Assembly: GCA_947381415.1 (NCBI GenBank)
Contig: CANCVB010000001.1
Coordinates: 124,001 to 188,000 of the forward strand
Origin: Burkholderiales bacterium
GTDB lineage: Bacteria > Pseudomonadota > Gammaproteobacteria > Burkholderiales > Burkholderiaceae_C
Direction: 5' to 3'
Length of the DNA: 64,000 nucleotides
Shown here: positions 1 through 7,680 of the stretch, piece after piece
How the letters are laid out: each line of letters begins with the position of its first letter
Position numbering within the stretch: the stretch's first letter is position 1
Made by a program: the position numbers and the translations under genes
The notes under the pieces: generated by a model
The model's database searches: none
Told to the model about the DNA's origin: nothing
Seen by the model: the letters and a program-made list of their open reading frames with translations, nothing else

Positions 1-189
1 CACACCCGGTGGCAGTTTCACTGTGTGCCATGCCAACACCTGCCAAGGCAGCACCGCCACCACATCGCTGCCCCAGCGGGCCAAGTCCTTGGGCAAGGCT
101 TGGCCTTGGCGGGCAATATGGCGTCCATCGACCGTGTCGACATAGTCAAACAAGGCCGTGGCTTGGGGGCTGAGGTAAACAATCAACAT
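1..189 (-). CDS. gspL: Type II secretion inner-membrane protein GspL, N-terminal part (cut by window edge)
   Basis: The first 63 codons are visible, beginning MLIVYLSPQATALFDYVD, which resembles the cytoplasmic actin-like N-terminus of GspL. GspL links the secretion ATPase GspE to GspM and GspC in the inner membrane. The ATG overlaps the gspK stop by seven bases, so the two are translationally coupled. It is the last visible gene of the minus-strand gsp run. The identification rests on position after gspK and the short N-terminus, because the membrane and periplasmic parts lie outside the window. Confidence 0.8.
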   Translation of the reverse strand, partial: MLIVYLSPQATALFDYVDTVDGRHIARQGQALPKDLARWGSDVVAVLPWQVLAWHTVKLPPGV

Positions 190-1169
190 GGAGCAGGGAT
201 TGTAGAGAGACACCCAGGCTCAGAGCCTAAGGCGCGTTGTTCGCGCCACAAGGTTTTGATGTCACTGCCATCGCGTTGCACCAAAGATTTTTGCAGTTGG
301 TAGATCGAGCCTTGGCGCAACTGCCCCGTCACTTCAAAAAAACGTGTGTTGACGGCGTGGTGGTCGGGTGAAATATTCTCGGCAAATTTGCCCATGCGGC
401 TTTGGACATCTTCTACATTGTCAAAAGGCTTGCGCTCACGTTCTTTCACCCATTGCCTGGCTTGTCCCACATCCAAGTCGTGCACGCTGGCATACAACAC
501 CTCCACGCTGGCGGTATTGAGGTTGACGGTGGTGCGCGTTGGCAGCAGCGTGATATGGGGCGCTAAGCGCACCAAACTGCTGGCGCTGATGCCCAACCAA
601 CGCAGCTGTTCCACCCGTTGTGGTGGCAAAGGTGAATTGGCCCGCGGTGGGTTTTGCAGCGAGGCCTGCAAGGCCGCTGTCCATTGCAGCAACTCTGCTT
701 GCGGCAAGCCCAGCGCACGGTACAAACGGGCAAAGCTTTGCAGGCTGTGCTCGTTGAGTTTGTTGCCCTCCATCAGATTGGTGACATTCAAGCGCGACTG
801 CATATCGGTGATGCGGCCTGATAAAAACACCCGCTCACTCAGGGCTTCGCTGTTGTTCACCACGCCATTGCTGCCGGCTGCCAAAAAAGCCGATAAACGC
901 GCTTCGCGCAAGGGCACTGCCCATGGCTCGGCCAAATGGTCGGTGCTGCTGCTTCGGCCGTCTTCCTTCAACACCACCAAGGCCCAGTCTTGTGCACCCC
1001 GCAGCAGCCAAGCGGTTTGTTGGGCATCCCGTTCGGCAGACTCGACCGACAAGGTTCGCCACTGTTGCCACAGCGCGGCCGAGGCCAGCACCGCGACCAG
1101 TGCGACCGTCAGCATGGCCATCAACAAAGCGGCACCGGTGTGCGGGTGCAAAGCGGGCTTGGTGTTCAT
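183..1169 (-). CDS. gspK: Type II secretion minor pseudopilin GspK
   Basis: A 328-residue protein with a hydrophobic segment at about residues 13-36 following HTG, as in GspK, which lacks the usual FTLIE motif. A helix-hairpin-helix-like stretch (VNLNTASVEVLYASV) in the second half is typical of the T2SSK domain. GspK caps the pseudopilus tip together with GspI and GspJ. The ATG overlaps the end of gspJ in an ATGA, and the stop overlaps the start of gspL. Length is normal for the family. Confidence 0.93.
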   Translation of the reverse strand: MNTKPALHPHTGAALLMAMLTVALVAVLASAALWQQWRTLSVESAERDAQQTAWLLRGAQDWALVVLKEDGRSSSTDHLAEPWAVPLREARLSAFLAAGSNGVVNNSEALSERVFLSGRITDMQSRLNVTNLMEGNKLNEHSLQSFARLYRALGLPQAELLQWTAALQASLQNPPRANSPLPPQRVEQLRWLGISASSLVRLAPHITLLPTRTTVNLNTASVEVLYASVHDLDVGQARQWVKERERKPFDNVEDVQSRMGKFAENISPDHHAVNTRFFEVTGQLRQGSIYQLQKSLVQRDGSDIKTLWREQRALGSEPGCLSTIPAPC

Positions 1170-1816
1170 GGGCGGTTAGGGTTGAAGGCGGCACGCACCC
1201 AGTCGAGGTTGAGCTTGTCGGTGGCGTTGAGTTGCAAAACCAATTGCACCCCATCGGGCGCTTTCAGCACCGCATTGGTGGCATCTGTGCCTGCACTGCT
1301 CAAGGGGTTGGTCCAGGCGTTGTCTCGAAAATAAAACAGCTGCAAACTTTGCATGGGCATGAGTGTCACCTCTTGCTGCAGCAAATCACTGCTGGGGTTT
1401 TGGCCCCATTGCGCCGCCAGCGTCCAGGCTTGTTCGATGTCGGTGCGACTGCGCAAGGCGGGTGACTGCCAGCGTCGCCAATAGCCCTCGCGCAAGGCCC
1501 ATGCCACCACTTGCAAGCCCGCGTCGCTGCCGTCGGCCAATGGGGTGCTGCTGCGGCGCAAGATGCGCATGACGTTGCCGTTCCACTGCAAGCTGTTGTC
1601 TCCCAGCAAGCCAGGGATGGCCATTTGCGCGTTCAAATCGGCGCGCCATTGGCCCAAGCTCACCTGCGCCAGCGCCACGCTGTCAATGCGCGACTGGGTG
1701 ATTTCGCGGGTACGCAACAACGTGTCCAAGGCGCGCCATCCCATCAAGCCCAACAAGGCCATCAAAGCCAAGGCAACCAACACCTCAATCAAGGTAAAGC
1801 CGGAATGACGCCGCAT
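1166..1816 (-). CDS. gspJ: Type II secretion minor pseudopilin GspJ
   Basis: A 216-residue prepilin-like protein beginning MRRHSG followed by FTLIEVLVALALMALLG, the class III signal recognised by the prepilin peptidase (cleavage after Gly6). The long C-terminal part agrees with GspJ, which forms the pseudopilus tip complex with GspI and GspK. It starts one base after the gspI stop and overlaps gspK by four bases, so it sits in the middle of the gsp operon. Confidence 0.93.
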   Translation of the reverse strand: MRRHSGFTLIEVLVALALMALLGLMGWRALDTLLRTREITQSRIDSVALAQVSLGQWRADLNAQMAIPGLLGDNSLQWNGNVMRILRRSSTPLADGSDAGLQVVAWALREGYWRRWQSPALRSRTDIEQAWTLAAQWGQNPSSDLLQQEVTLMPMQSLQLFYFRDNAWTNPLSSAGTDATNAVLKAPDGVQLVLQLNATDKLNLDWVRAAFNPNRP

Positions 1817-1817
1817 G

Positions 1818-2168
1818 TCAGTAGCGCCCCACCACGGTACTCACCCGCAGCAAAGGGGTGCTTTGCAGAAACACGTGTGCATCCACGCGCCTGAAAGCAG
1901 GGTTGGGAGTGGTCTGCACAGTCAATTGCACCTGCAGGCTCAGCCCCGCTTGGGGACACGCCACACTGGACTCGCCCACATCCGGCAAGCCGCCCGCCAA
2001 GCGCAAACGGTACAAACTGTTGTCGGCACACACTTGCGCAAGCAATACCTGCCATTGCCGCTCCGCGTTGCGCGTCATGCTGCCAGCCGCCCGCATGCCT
2101 GCCATCACGCTCACCGCCACGATGGCCAAGGCCACCAATACCTCGATCAAAGTAAAGCCACGTTTCAT
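1818..2168 (-). CDS. gspI: Type II secretion minor pseudopilin GspI
   Basis: A 116-residue pseudopilin starting MKRG|FTLIEVLVALAIVAVS, with the prepilin peptidase site after Gly4. The short length and the position between gspH and gspJ are typical of GspI, which nucleates the tip complex. The start codon overlaps the gspH stop as ATGA. Confidence 0.93.
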   Translation of the reverse strand: MKRGFTLIEVLVALAIVAVSVMAGMRAAGSMTRNAERQWQVLLAQVCADNSLYRLRLAGGLPDVGESSVACPQAGLSLQVQLTVQTTPNPAFRRVDAHVFLQSTPLLRVSTVVGRY

Positions 2169-2608
2169 GGCAACACCTTGAAGGGTGACGCGCCATCTGT
2201 GCCAATCCTCAGGCTGGCGCCGTTGTCATGGCGCAGGGTGAGCGTGGTGCGGGCTTGTATGGGTTCGGCGCTGATCAACACATCCACCGGTGTGGCGTGC
2301 ACGCCGGTGTACAGCCAAGCCATGCTATGTATAGCGGGGCCGTTGGCGGGCAAGGCCTGCACCACAAAGCCTGTGTTGTCAGCGTGCCAACGCATGGCAC
2401 TGTTGCTGGCTCGCGCGTCGGCACGGGTGGCTTCAAGCACCGCGATCAAGCGTTCGGCCTCGGACTGCAATTGGTTTTGCGCACTGTCGCGCAGGCTCAG
2501 GCTGACAGTGGCGCTGGCAACGGCGATCAGTGCCAATACCATCAACAATTCCAGCAGGGTAAAGCCCGCCCATTGGCGCGCCAGGGGTGGACGCGTGTTT
2601 ACTGCCAA
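2165..2608 (-). CDS. gspH: Type II secretion minor pseudopilin GspH
   Basis: A pseudopilin of about 147 residues with AG|FTLLELLMVLALIAVAS as its prepilin signal. No ATG lies at a sensible distance. A TTG at 2608, overlapping the last bases of gspG, gives a short basic leader before the signal and is the preferred start; a CTG at 2584 is possible. The open frame extends upstream to 2758, but that part lies inside gspG and would give an implausibly long leader. GspH lies below the tip complex in the pseudopilus. Confidence 0.85.
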   Translation of the reverse strand: MAVNTRPPLARQWAGFTLLELLMVLALIAVASATVSLSLRDSAQNQLQSEAERLIAVLEATRADARASNSAMRWHADNTGFVVQALPANGPAIHSMAWLYTGVHATPVDVLISAEPIQARTTLTLRHDNGASLRIGTDGASPFKVLP

Positions 2609-3036
2609 CTGCCGATGTCTGCGTTCTTGCCGTCGCCACCGCTTTGGCCATCCGCGCCGAACGACAGCACATCTACCTCGCCTTTGATGCCGGGGTTGAG
2701 GTATTGGTAAGGGTGGCCCCAAGGGTCGTTGGGCAATTTGTCCAAATAGGCTTTCCAATTCAGGGGGACATTGCCGACAGTGGGCTTGGCGACCAAGGCG
2801 TTCAAGCCTTGCTCGGTAGAAGGAAAGTTTTGGTTGTCCAAGCGGTACAGCTTCAAGGCTTGCATCAGGTTGCTGATGTCGGTGCGCGCCGCGGTGACGC
2901 GCGCATCGTCGGCGCGGTTGAGCACATTGGGCACAATCAGTGCGGCCAACACGCCAATGATGACCAGCACCACCATGAGTTCAATCAAGGTAAAGCCTCG
3001 GCTGCGGCGCAGGCGTTGAGAAGCAAAGCGGTTCAT
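2599..3036 (-). CDS. gspG: Type II secretion major pseudopilin GspG
   Basis: A 145-residue protein starting MNRFASQRLRRSRG|FTLIELMVVLVIIG. The rest has the GspG hallmarks: ALKLYRLDN, FPSTEQGLNALV, DPWGHPYQY and a C-terminal SFGADGQ...DIGSW calcium-binding region. It forms the shaft of the secretion pseudopilus. It is first in the minus-strand gsp run and diverges from gspC across 49 bp. An ATG at 3045 in the same frame is an alternative start. Confidence 0.96.
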   Translation of the reverse strand: MNRFASQRLRRSRGFTLIELMVVLVIIGVLAALIVPNVLNRADDARVTAARTDISNLMQALKLYRLDNQNFPSTEQGLNALVAKPTVGNVPLNWKAYLDKLPNDPWGHPYQYLNPGIKGEVDVLSFGADGQSGGDGKNADIGSWQ

Positions 3037-3085
3037 GGGGAGCATTTCTTCAAAGGACCAGAGAGTGCTGCATGATAATGCGACC

Positions 3086-3538
3086 ATGTCACAAAACCTA
3101 AAGATTTCGCCCGTCACCCTGCTCACCACCGTGGTGTGGGCGGCGTTGGGCGCATCGGCGGTGGCTTGGGGTTTGGCCATGTGGTCGCAAGACCCGCGTC
3201 CCTTGGCCAATACAGTTGCTGGCACCGAACCAGCCTTGCCGCAGGTGCAGGCGGCAGGCATGGCCAAAATGCTGGGCGACACCAGCGCTGCAAGCCTGAG
3301 CCAAACGACCAGTGTGCCTGCTGCCACTAATATGAATTTGGTGGGTGTGGCGATCAAGCAGCAGCGCAACGCCTTCGCGGTCATCAGCATCGACAGCCAA
3401 CCCCCCCAGCCTTTTCAAGTGGGCGCCACCGTCAGCCCTGGCTTGGTTTTGCAAGCCGTGACACCTAACCAAGCCCGCCTGGGGGAAACGATGAAATCCC
3501 CCACCTTGATCACCTTGGAGCTTCCCAAACTGCCATGA
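3086..3538 (+). CDS. gspC: Type II secretion inner-membrane protein GspC
   Basis: A 150-residue bitopic protein: short cytoplasmic N-terminus, one membrane helix at about residues 8-32, a Pro/Ala-rich linker, then an HR domain (MNLVGVAIKQQRNAFAVISIDSQPPQPF...). GspC couples the inner-membrane platform to the secretin GspD. It has no C-terminal PDZ domain, as is common in beta-proteobacterial short GspC proteins. It diverges from gspG. The ATG at 3086 was chosen because the upstream open frame is not protein-like. The stop codon lies at the edge of a shared terminator. Confidence 0.88.
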   Translation: MSQNLKISPVTLLTTVVWAALGASAVAWGLAMWSQDPRPLANTVAGTEPALPQVQAAGMAKMLGDTSAASLSQTTSVPAATNMNLVGVAIKQQRNAFAVISIDSQPPQPFQVGATVSPGLVLQAVTPNQARLGETMKSPTLITLELPKLP

Positions 3539-3620
3539 AAAAACCCGCTGCCTTGTGGGCAGCGGGTTTTCAGAGGTTTCTTAGCCTGCAACTGGCACAA
3601 GGCCAGCGTGGGGATTAGAA
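3533..3620. repeat. Left copy of an inverted repeat containing porin stop codon, 3' UTR and terminator
   Basis: Read on the minus strand, this stretch runs from the last sense codon and TAA of the silent porin through a small CTGGC/GCCAG hairpin and the terminator into the end of gspC. It matches the plus-strand stretch 11657-11743 at about nine positions in ten by eye, including the hairpin loops. The match continues to a shared CATGG beyond the terminator. The two copies are in inverted orientation about 8 kb apart. Confidence 0.85.
3538..3570. terminator. Bidirectional Rho-independent terminator between gspC and the silent porin
   Basis: The arms CCCGCTGCC (3544-3552) and GGCAGCGGG (3558-3566) enclose a five-base loop. 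Four T follow on the plus strand for gspC, and six A precede it, which act as a U6 run for the minus-strand porin. The hairpin is identical to the one at 11710-11732. Confidence 0.85.
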
Positions 3621-4562
3621 GGATTTAAGTAAACCGATGGCGTAACCACTTCCATTTGCAGCTAAGTTACTGGTAAAGCTTGATACGTTAGCATCGACTT
3701 TGCCTGCTTGAATATAGATATAACTTGTTTTACTGAGTGTGTAGTTCAAGCCATACTGTGATCCATTTGTTTTGATTTCTGCTGTGCCATTTGAGGCCTT
3801 AACATCACCTGTAGAGTACCAAACAGTGACAGGCCCAAAAGGTGCACTGACTGAAAACATACCGCCTTTTGTATCAACGGCACCCAAAACGGTCTTGGTC
3901 ATTCCGTAGCCAACTTTTGCTACGCCAAAGTCATAAGTTGCGGTTGTGGAAGAATTTTTTGTCTTCTCTGTTGCGGTGGTAATGACTGTTTCACCAGTTG
4001 TGCCTACATACAAACCGCCAGTGGTATACGTTAATCCCCAAGCGGTGCTGTCATTAGTTTTGGTGGGAGATGCGTTGGTAGTAGTTGTTTCACCAAAGGC
4101 CTTAGACACTTGTACACCCAAACCTGGAACAAAAGTAGGTGCTGTATAAAGAATCATATTGCTGGTTCGGTTGGGGTTCCCAGCTAAAGCCGCAACATAA
4201 GTGTTGAGACCAGAAAAACCCATAGGGTCATTGGCAATGACGTTTGAAAACGCAATGTTGTATTGACGACCAACTTTGATATCGCCAAAACCACCGCTCA
4301 GGCCGACAAAAGAGTTGCGGTTTTCATAGGTTGCGTCATTTTGATCGGTAGATAAGCCAATCTCTTGTTGGAATGACACTTTCATGCCACTACCCAAATC
4401 CTCAGATCCTTTAAAGCCAATCGCGCTGTTGCCATTGTTGGTGGCCCCAATGCTGGTTTTTTTGCTTGTATTTGAGCCTACAGACGCTTTTGTTGATGTG
4501 TAAGCTGCATCAATTGTTCCGTAGATAGTGGCATCCGCAAAAGAGACGCCTAAATACAACAA
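3615..4562 (-). CDS. Silent porin gene: intact mature beta-barrel, no start codon or promoter
   Basis: About 315 residues of Gram-negative (Burkholderiales-type) porin: ATIYGTIDAAY at the N-terminus, SAIGFKGSEDLGSG, the loop-3 type VGLSGGFGDIKVGRQY, and a C-terminal Phe. The body has no frameshift or stop. The reading frame stays open only to 4586, where TAA occupies the place of codon 2, and AGG stands where the ATG would be. In-frame sequence 4584-4563 encodes TLVAVAS, the start of a signal peptide. A TTG at 4562 would give a hydrophobic leader with no positive charge, so export is unlikely. Paralogue of the porin at 10616, with which it shares the signal-peptide core and the 3' UTR. Probably not expressed in this orientation; see findings. 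Confidence 0.85.
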   Translation of the reverse strand: MLYLGVSFADATIYGTIDAAYTSTKASVGSNTSKKTSIGATNNGNSAIGFKGSEDLGSGMKVSFQQEIGLSTDQNDATYENRNSFVGLSGGFGDIKVGRQYNIAFSNVIANDPMGFSGLNTYVAALAGNPNRTSNMILYTAPTFVPGLGVQVSKAFGETTTTNASPTKTNDSTAWGLTYTTGGLYVGTTGETVITTATEKTKNSSTTATYDFGVAKVGYGMTKTVLGAVDTKGGMFSVSAPFGPVTVWYSTGDVKASNGTAEIKTNGSQYGLNYTLSKTSYIYIQAGKVDANVSSFTSNLAANGSGYAIGLLKSF

Positions 4563-4569
4563 AGATGCT

Positions 4570-4584
4570 ACTGCAACGAGGGTT
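4570..4584 (-). repeat. 15 bp core repeat, silent-end copy (candidate recombination site)
   Basis: Minus-strand AACCCTCGTTGCAGT, identical to the plus-strand copy at 10624-10638 and inverted relative to it. After one mismatch GCA also matches. Upstream the similarity between the two porin loci ends. It contains a small CAAC...GTTG dyad. It lies about 75-90 bp upstream of the recombinase start codon. Confidence 0.6.
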
Positions 4585-4659
4585 GTTTACCTTTTATGAT
4601 TCATTACTGCTACTATTTCTTGACCGAACACTATTTTTGGTTCTCAAGAGAAAAACACC

Positions 4660-5868
4660 ATGCAGTCAGAAAAAGCGAACTATTCAGTTAAATATGCAAT
4701 CGCCTCACACCCCGTTAGTGACACAAACTTGTCTGCCACTGTATGCCAATGGCTACCTGAATTTTTTATGCATGCCAAAGCATCCACAACACAGCCTTCT
4801 TTCACGCTAAACACATCATCTTTCACCCGCAACACAAGCAAAAAAGAATCCCAAAGCACTGCATTGCACAGCCCAAGCTTTGTGGGCATTCAAGAGGTGA
4901 TTGCCATCATCTTGGCGCAAGAAAAACACAAGGTTTCGCGCAATGAAGTGACGCAAGGCACCTACCGCATGACCAAAGTGAGGCTAGAAACCAACATCAC
5001 CGAATTTTTTTTCCATACCGATTTACGCCAGATCAATACTGCAAGCATTCAGCAGTTCATCGATTTTTTGTCCGACAAAGAACTGTCAACACCAACCATC
5101 GTGGGCTATATCGCGCAACTGCGCAAAGTACTGCGCTACTTGGTGGAAAAAGACATCATTGCGCAAATGCCGTTGTTCCCCAAGATGAAGGTCACCCAAA
5201 AACCGCGCGGCGCTTTCACCGTCACCGAGTACGCCGCCATTCTTCGGCAGGCCAAAACCTTGCGAAACCATGTGTACGTGTGGGACAAGCCTGACACGCG
5301 TTTTCACATCAAACCAATGTACCGCAGCATGCCCATGGAGATGAATTGGTTGCTGCGTTTCATGGTGTATACCTTTTTGCGCCCAGGCGATATTCGTCAA
5401 CTGAAAAACAAACACATTGAAATCATCTCTGGCAAGTTCAACTATTTGCGTTTGACGCCGCCCGAAATCAAACGCCACAAAGCACCCACAGTGAGCCTGC
5501 CCCAAGCGGTGAATGTGTATAAAACCGTTCTGCAGCACCACACCGCTTTGGGTTTGGGTGAGCCAGAGGACTATGTGTTTTTTCCTGAGGAAAAAAACCG
5601 TCTGCGCGCTTTGAACACCATTGGGTGGCTGTTCAACTGGATCATGAATTCATTGGGTTTGAAAGAAGGCCCGCATGGTGCAGACCGAAGCTTTTACAGC
5701 TTGCGCCACACGGCCATCACCTTCAGGCTGATATTCGGTGGCAATATCGATTTGCTTACCCTCGCACGCAACGCGCGAACTTCAGTAGAGATGATCGAGA
5801 AGTTTTATGCCTCTACCTTGTCGGCCGAAATGAACATTCAATTGCTGCACAGCAAGCGCAGGTCATGA
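4660..5868 (+). CDS. Tyrosine recombinase/integrase family protein
   Basis: 402 residues: a low-complexity N-terminal stretch of about 70-90 residues, a core-binding domain at about 75-175, and a catalytic domain. Visible catalytic positions are Arg241 (FLRPGDI), Lys271/274, Arg349 in YSLRHT and nucleophile Tyr383 in MIEKFYA. The usual first His of HxLRH is Tyr346 and the His/Trp before the tyrosine is Asn371; both changes are usual in the integrase subfamily with the LA.N..TSV.MIE..Y pattern. The ATG has AAGAG about ten bases upstream. It diverges from the silent porin and converges on ilvA with one base between stops. No phage or plasmid genes accompany it, which suggests a local role. Confidence 0.9.
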   Translation: MQSEKANYSVKYAIASHPVSDTNLSATVCQWLPEFFMHAKASTTQPSFTLNTSSFTRNTSKKESQSTALHSPSFVGIQEVIAIILAQEKHKVSRNEVTQGTYRMTKVRLETNITEFFFHTDLRQINTASIQQFIDFLSDKELSTPTIVGYIAQLRKVLRYLVEKDIIAQMPLFPKMKVTQKPRGAFTVTEYAAILRQAKTLRNHVYVWDKPDTRFHIKPMYRSMPMEMNWLLRFMVYTFLRPGDIRQLKNKHIEIISGKFNYLRLTPPEIKRHKAPTVSLPQAVNVYKTVLQHHTALGLGEPEDYVFFPEEKNRLRALNTIGWLFNWIMNSLGLKEGPHGADRSFYSLRHTAITFRLIFGGNIDLLTLARNARTSVEMIEKFYASTLSAEMNIQLLHSKRRS

Positions 5869-5869
5869 C

Positions 5870-7486
5870 TCACTGCTGCAAAAACAACTTGTAGACCGGG
5901 TTGGCGCTTTCGTCCACATAGGGGTAGCCCAAACCGTCCAAAAACTTCTCGAAACTGGCTTGGTCCTTGGCAGGTACCTGCAGACCGACCAAGATGCGGC
6001 CGTAGTCGGCGCCTTGGTTACGGTAATGGAACAGACTGATGTTCCAGCCTGGTCGCATGGCAGACAAAAAGGTCATCAATGCGCCTGGGCGCTCTGGAAA
6101 GACAAACCTCAATAAGCGTTCGTTCAAGGCCAAGGAAGAACGGCCACCCACCATGTGACGGATATGTTCTTTGGCCAAATCATCGTGCGTGAGATCGAGC
6201 GACTCAAAGCCATGGCGGCTTAAATGCGCGGCAATCTTGGTACTTTCACCCATGCTGCTGGTGGTCAGTCCGACAAACACATGGGCCTTGGCTGAGTCAC
6301 TGATTCGGTAATTGAACTCGGTGATGGAGCGTGGCGATTTGCTGCCACCAAAGGCGGGCAAGTCGCCCAACAAGCTGCAAAATTGCTTGAAGCTGCCGCG
6401 CTCCTCGGGGATGGTGACGGCCAACAGCGCTTCGCGCTCTTCACCCACCTCGGCGCGTTCGGCCACAAAACGCAGGCGGTCGAAATTCATATTGGCGCCA
6501 CACAAAATGGCAGCGTAGGTTTGGCCGCGTGTTTTGTGTTGGGCCACGTATTTTTTGATGGCCGCGACAGCCATGGCGCCCGAAGGTTCGACGATGCTGC
6601 GGGTATCCACGAAGACGTCTTTGATGGCGGCGCACACCGCATCGGTGTCGACGCTGATGTAGTCGTCAACCAAATGGCGGGCGATACGGAAAGTTTCCTC
6701 GCCTACCAATTTCACTGCGGTGCCATCGGCAAACAAACCCACATCGTTCAAGGTCACGCGTTTGCCTGCGGTGACGGACTGCAGCATGGCAGACGAGTCA
6801 TCCATTTGTACGCCAATCACCTTGACCTCGGGGCGCACCGCCTTGATGTAGTTGGCCACCCCGCTGATCAAACCACCCCCGCCAATGGCCACAAACACAG
6901 CGTCCAACGGGCCTTGGTGTTGGCGTAACAACTCCATCGCGATGGTGCCTTGGCCGGCAATCACCTCGGGGTCGTCAAACGGGTGGATGAAGCTGAGGCC
7001 TTGCTTGGCACACAGCTTCACAGCATGGCCGTAGGCATCGGTATAGCTGTCCCCATGCAGCAGCACCTCGCCGCCCAAGGCTTTCACCGCATCCACTTTC
7101 ACCGCAGGCGTGGTGACGGGCATGACGATGACAGCGCGGGTGCCTAGCTTTTTGGCGCCCAAGGCCACGCCTTGCGCATGGTTTCCTGCCGAAGCACACA
7201 CCACACCTTTGGCGAGTTGTGCGGGGCTGAGTTGCACCATTTTGTTGTAGGCGCCCCGCAACTTGAAACTGAACACGGGTTGCTGGTCTTCGCGCTTGAG
7301 CAATACCTGGTTGTGCAGGCGCTTGCTCAGGATGGGCGCGGCGTCCAATGCAGACTCGTGCGCCACGTCATACACTCTCGCGGTGAGGATTTTTTTCAGG
7401 TAATCCCCAGGGGTCAGGCGATGCGCGCGCGCGGGCTTGGTAGCGGCAGGGGAGGCGGGTTGAGGGCGGTGTTTGGAAGAAGGCAT
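5870..7486 (-). CDS. ilvA: Threonine ammonia-lyase, biosynthetic
   Basis: About 538 residues. The N-terminal PLP-fold catalytic domain has the lysine motif FSFKLRGAYNK, the loop SAGNHAQGVA and the glycine loop GGGGLISG. Two C-terminal ACT-like regulatory domains follow (about residues 335-538), as in the isoleucine-sensitive biosynthetic enzyme. It converts threonine to 2-oxobutanoate and ammonia, the first step to isoleucine. The ATG at 7486 was preferred over a TTG at 7519 because it lies just after a terminator-like hairpin. No strong ribosome binding site is seen. It converges on the recombinase gene. Confidence 0.95.
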   Translation of the reverse strand: MPSSKHRPQPASPAATKPARAHRLTPGDYLKKILTARVYDVAHESALDAAPILSKRLHNQVLLKREDQQPVFSFKLRGAYNKMVQLSPAQLAKGVVCASAGNHAQGVALGAKKLGTRAVIVMPVTTPAVKVDAVKALGGEVLLHGDSYTDAYGHAVKLCAKQGLSFIHPFDDPEVIAGQGTIAMELLRQHQGPLDAVFVAIGGGGLISGVANYIKAVRPEVKVIGVQMDDSSAMLQSVTAGKRVTLNDVGLFADGTAVKLVGEETFRIARHLVDDYISVDTDAVCAAIKDVFVDTRSIVEPSGAMAVAAIKKYVAQHKTRGQTYAAILCGANMNFDRLRFVAERAEVGEEREALLAVTIPEERGSFKQFCSLLGDLPAFGGSKSPRSITEFNYRISDSAKAHVFVGLTTSSMGESTKIAAHLSRHGFESLDLTHDDLAKEHIRHMVGGRSSLALNERLLRFVFPERPGALMTFLSAMRPGWNISLFHYRNQGADYGRILVGLQVPAKDQASFEKFLDGLGYPYVDESANPVYKLFLQQ

Positions 7487-7517
7487 GCTGTATTGTCCCG
7501 CAGATGACAGCAGACCC

Positions 7518-7550
7518 AAAAAAAGCCCCGCTCCTTGCGGAGGCGGGGCT
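7518..7550 (-). terminator. Rho-independent terminator just upstream of ilvA
   Basis: On the minus strand AGCCCCG-C-CTCC, loop GCAA, GGAG-CGGGGCT, then seven T. The stem is long and has one bulged C. The plus-strand direction has no T run, so it does not terminate the osmC side. Confidence 0.8.
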
Positions 7551-7605
7551 GTAAATCCACCTTTTCAGAGGGTGGAGGAGACAAAAGGTGCTTGAAACCA
7601 AGCGT
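7518..7605 (-). ncRNA. Candidate small RNA (or ilvA leader) with anti-Shine-Dalgarno loop
   Basis: A promoter-like TTGCAG (7640-7635), 17 bp spacer and TATATT (7617-7612) would start an RNA near 7605. It would fold as three hairpins. The first is GCTTG/CAAGC (7603-7590). The second is CACCTTTT/AAAAGGTG (7590-7583 with 7565-7558), holding the 17-base C/U-rich loop GTCTCCTCCACCCTCTG. The third is a GC-rich terminator with a GCAA loop and seven T. The CUCCUCC loop is complementary to ribosome binding sites. The ilvA ATG follows 32 bases after the T run, so an attenuating leader is the alternative. Not recognised as a named family. Confidence 0.5.
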
Positions 7606-7611
7606 GCCTCC

Positions 7612-7640
7612 AATATAGCCGAACATTTGCTGCGCTGCAA
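7612..7640 (-). promoter_or_regulatory. Sigma-70-like promoter for the small RNA / ilvA leader
   Basis: TTGCAG at 7640-7635 and TATATT at 7617-7612 with a 17 bp spacer on the minus strand. The -10 is close to consensus and the -35 is weaker. Confidence 0.5.
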
Positions 7641-7680
7641 TATTTATCCTTCATAGACAATGTGGAAAAAGGACATCACG

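Noticed and set aside
346-1179. Long plus-strand open frame of 277 codons opposite gspK
   Set aside because: It is antisense to a clear GspK with correct start and coupling, and its composition (Cys, Ser, Arg rich) is not protein-like.
3615-4562. Silent porin as an ordinary decayed pseudogene
   Set aside because: The whole mature coding region is free of stops and frameshifts, and only promoter and first codons are missing, precisely up to a repeat; decay would not be so tidy. It remains the null hypothesis for the switch.
4570-5868. Recombinase as part of an integrated prophage or island
   Set aside because: No tRNA attachment site, direct repeats, phage or transfer genes within several kilobases; flanking genes are core metabolism.
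7414-7626. Leader-peptide attenuation for ilvA
   Set aside because: Frames through the upstream RNA have no cluster of Ile, Val or Leu codons and do not stop before the terminator, so ribosome-mediated attenuation is not supported; a small RNA fits better.
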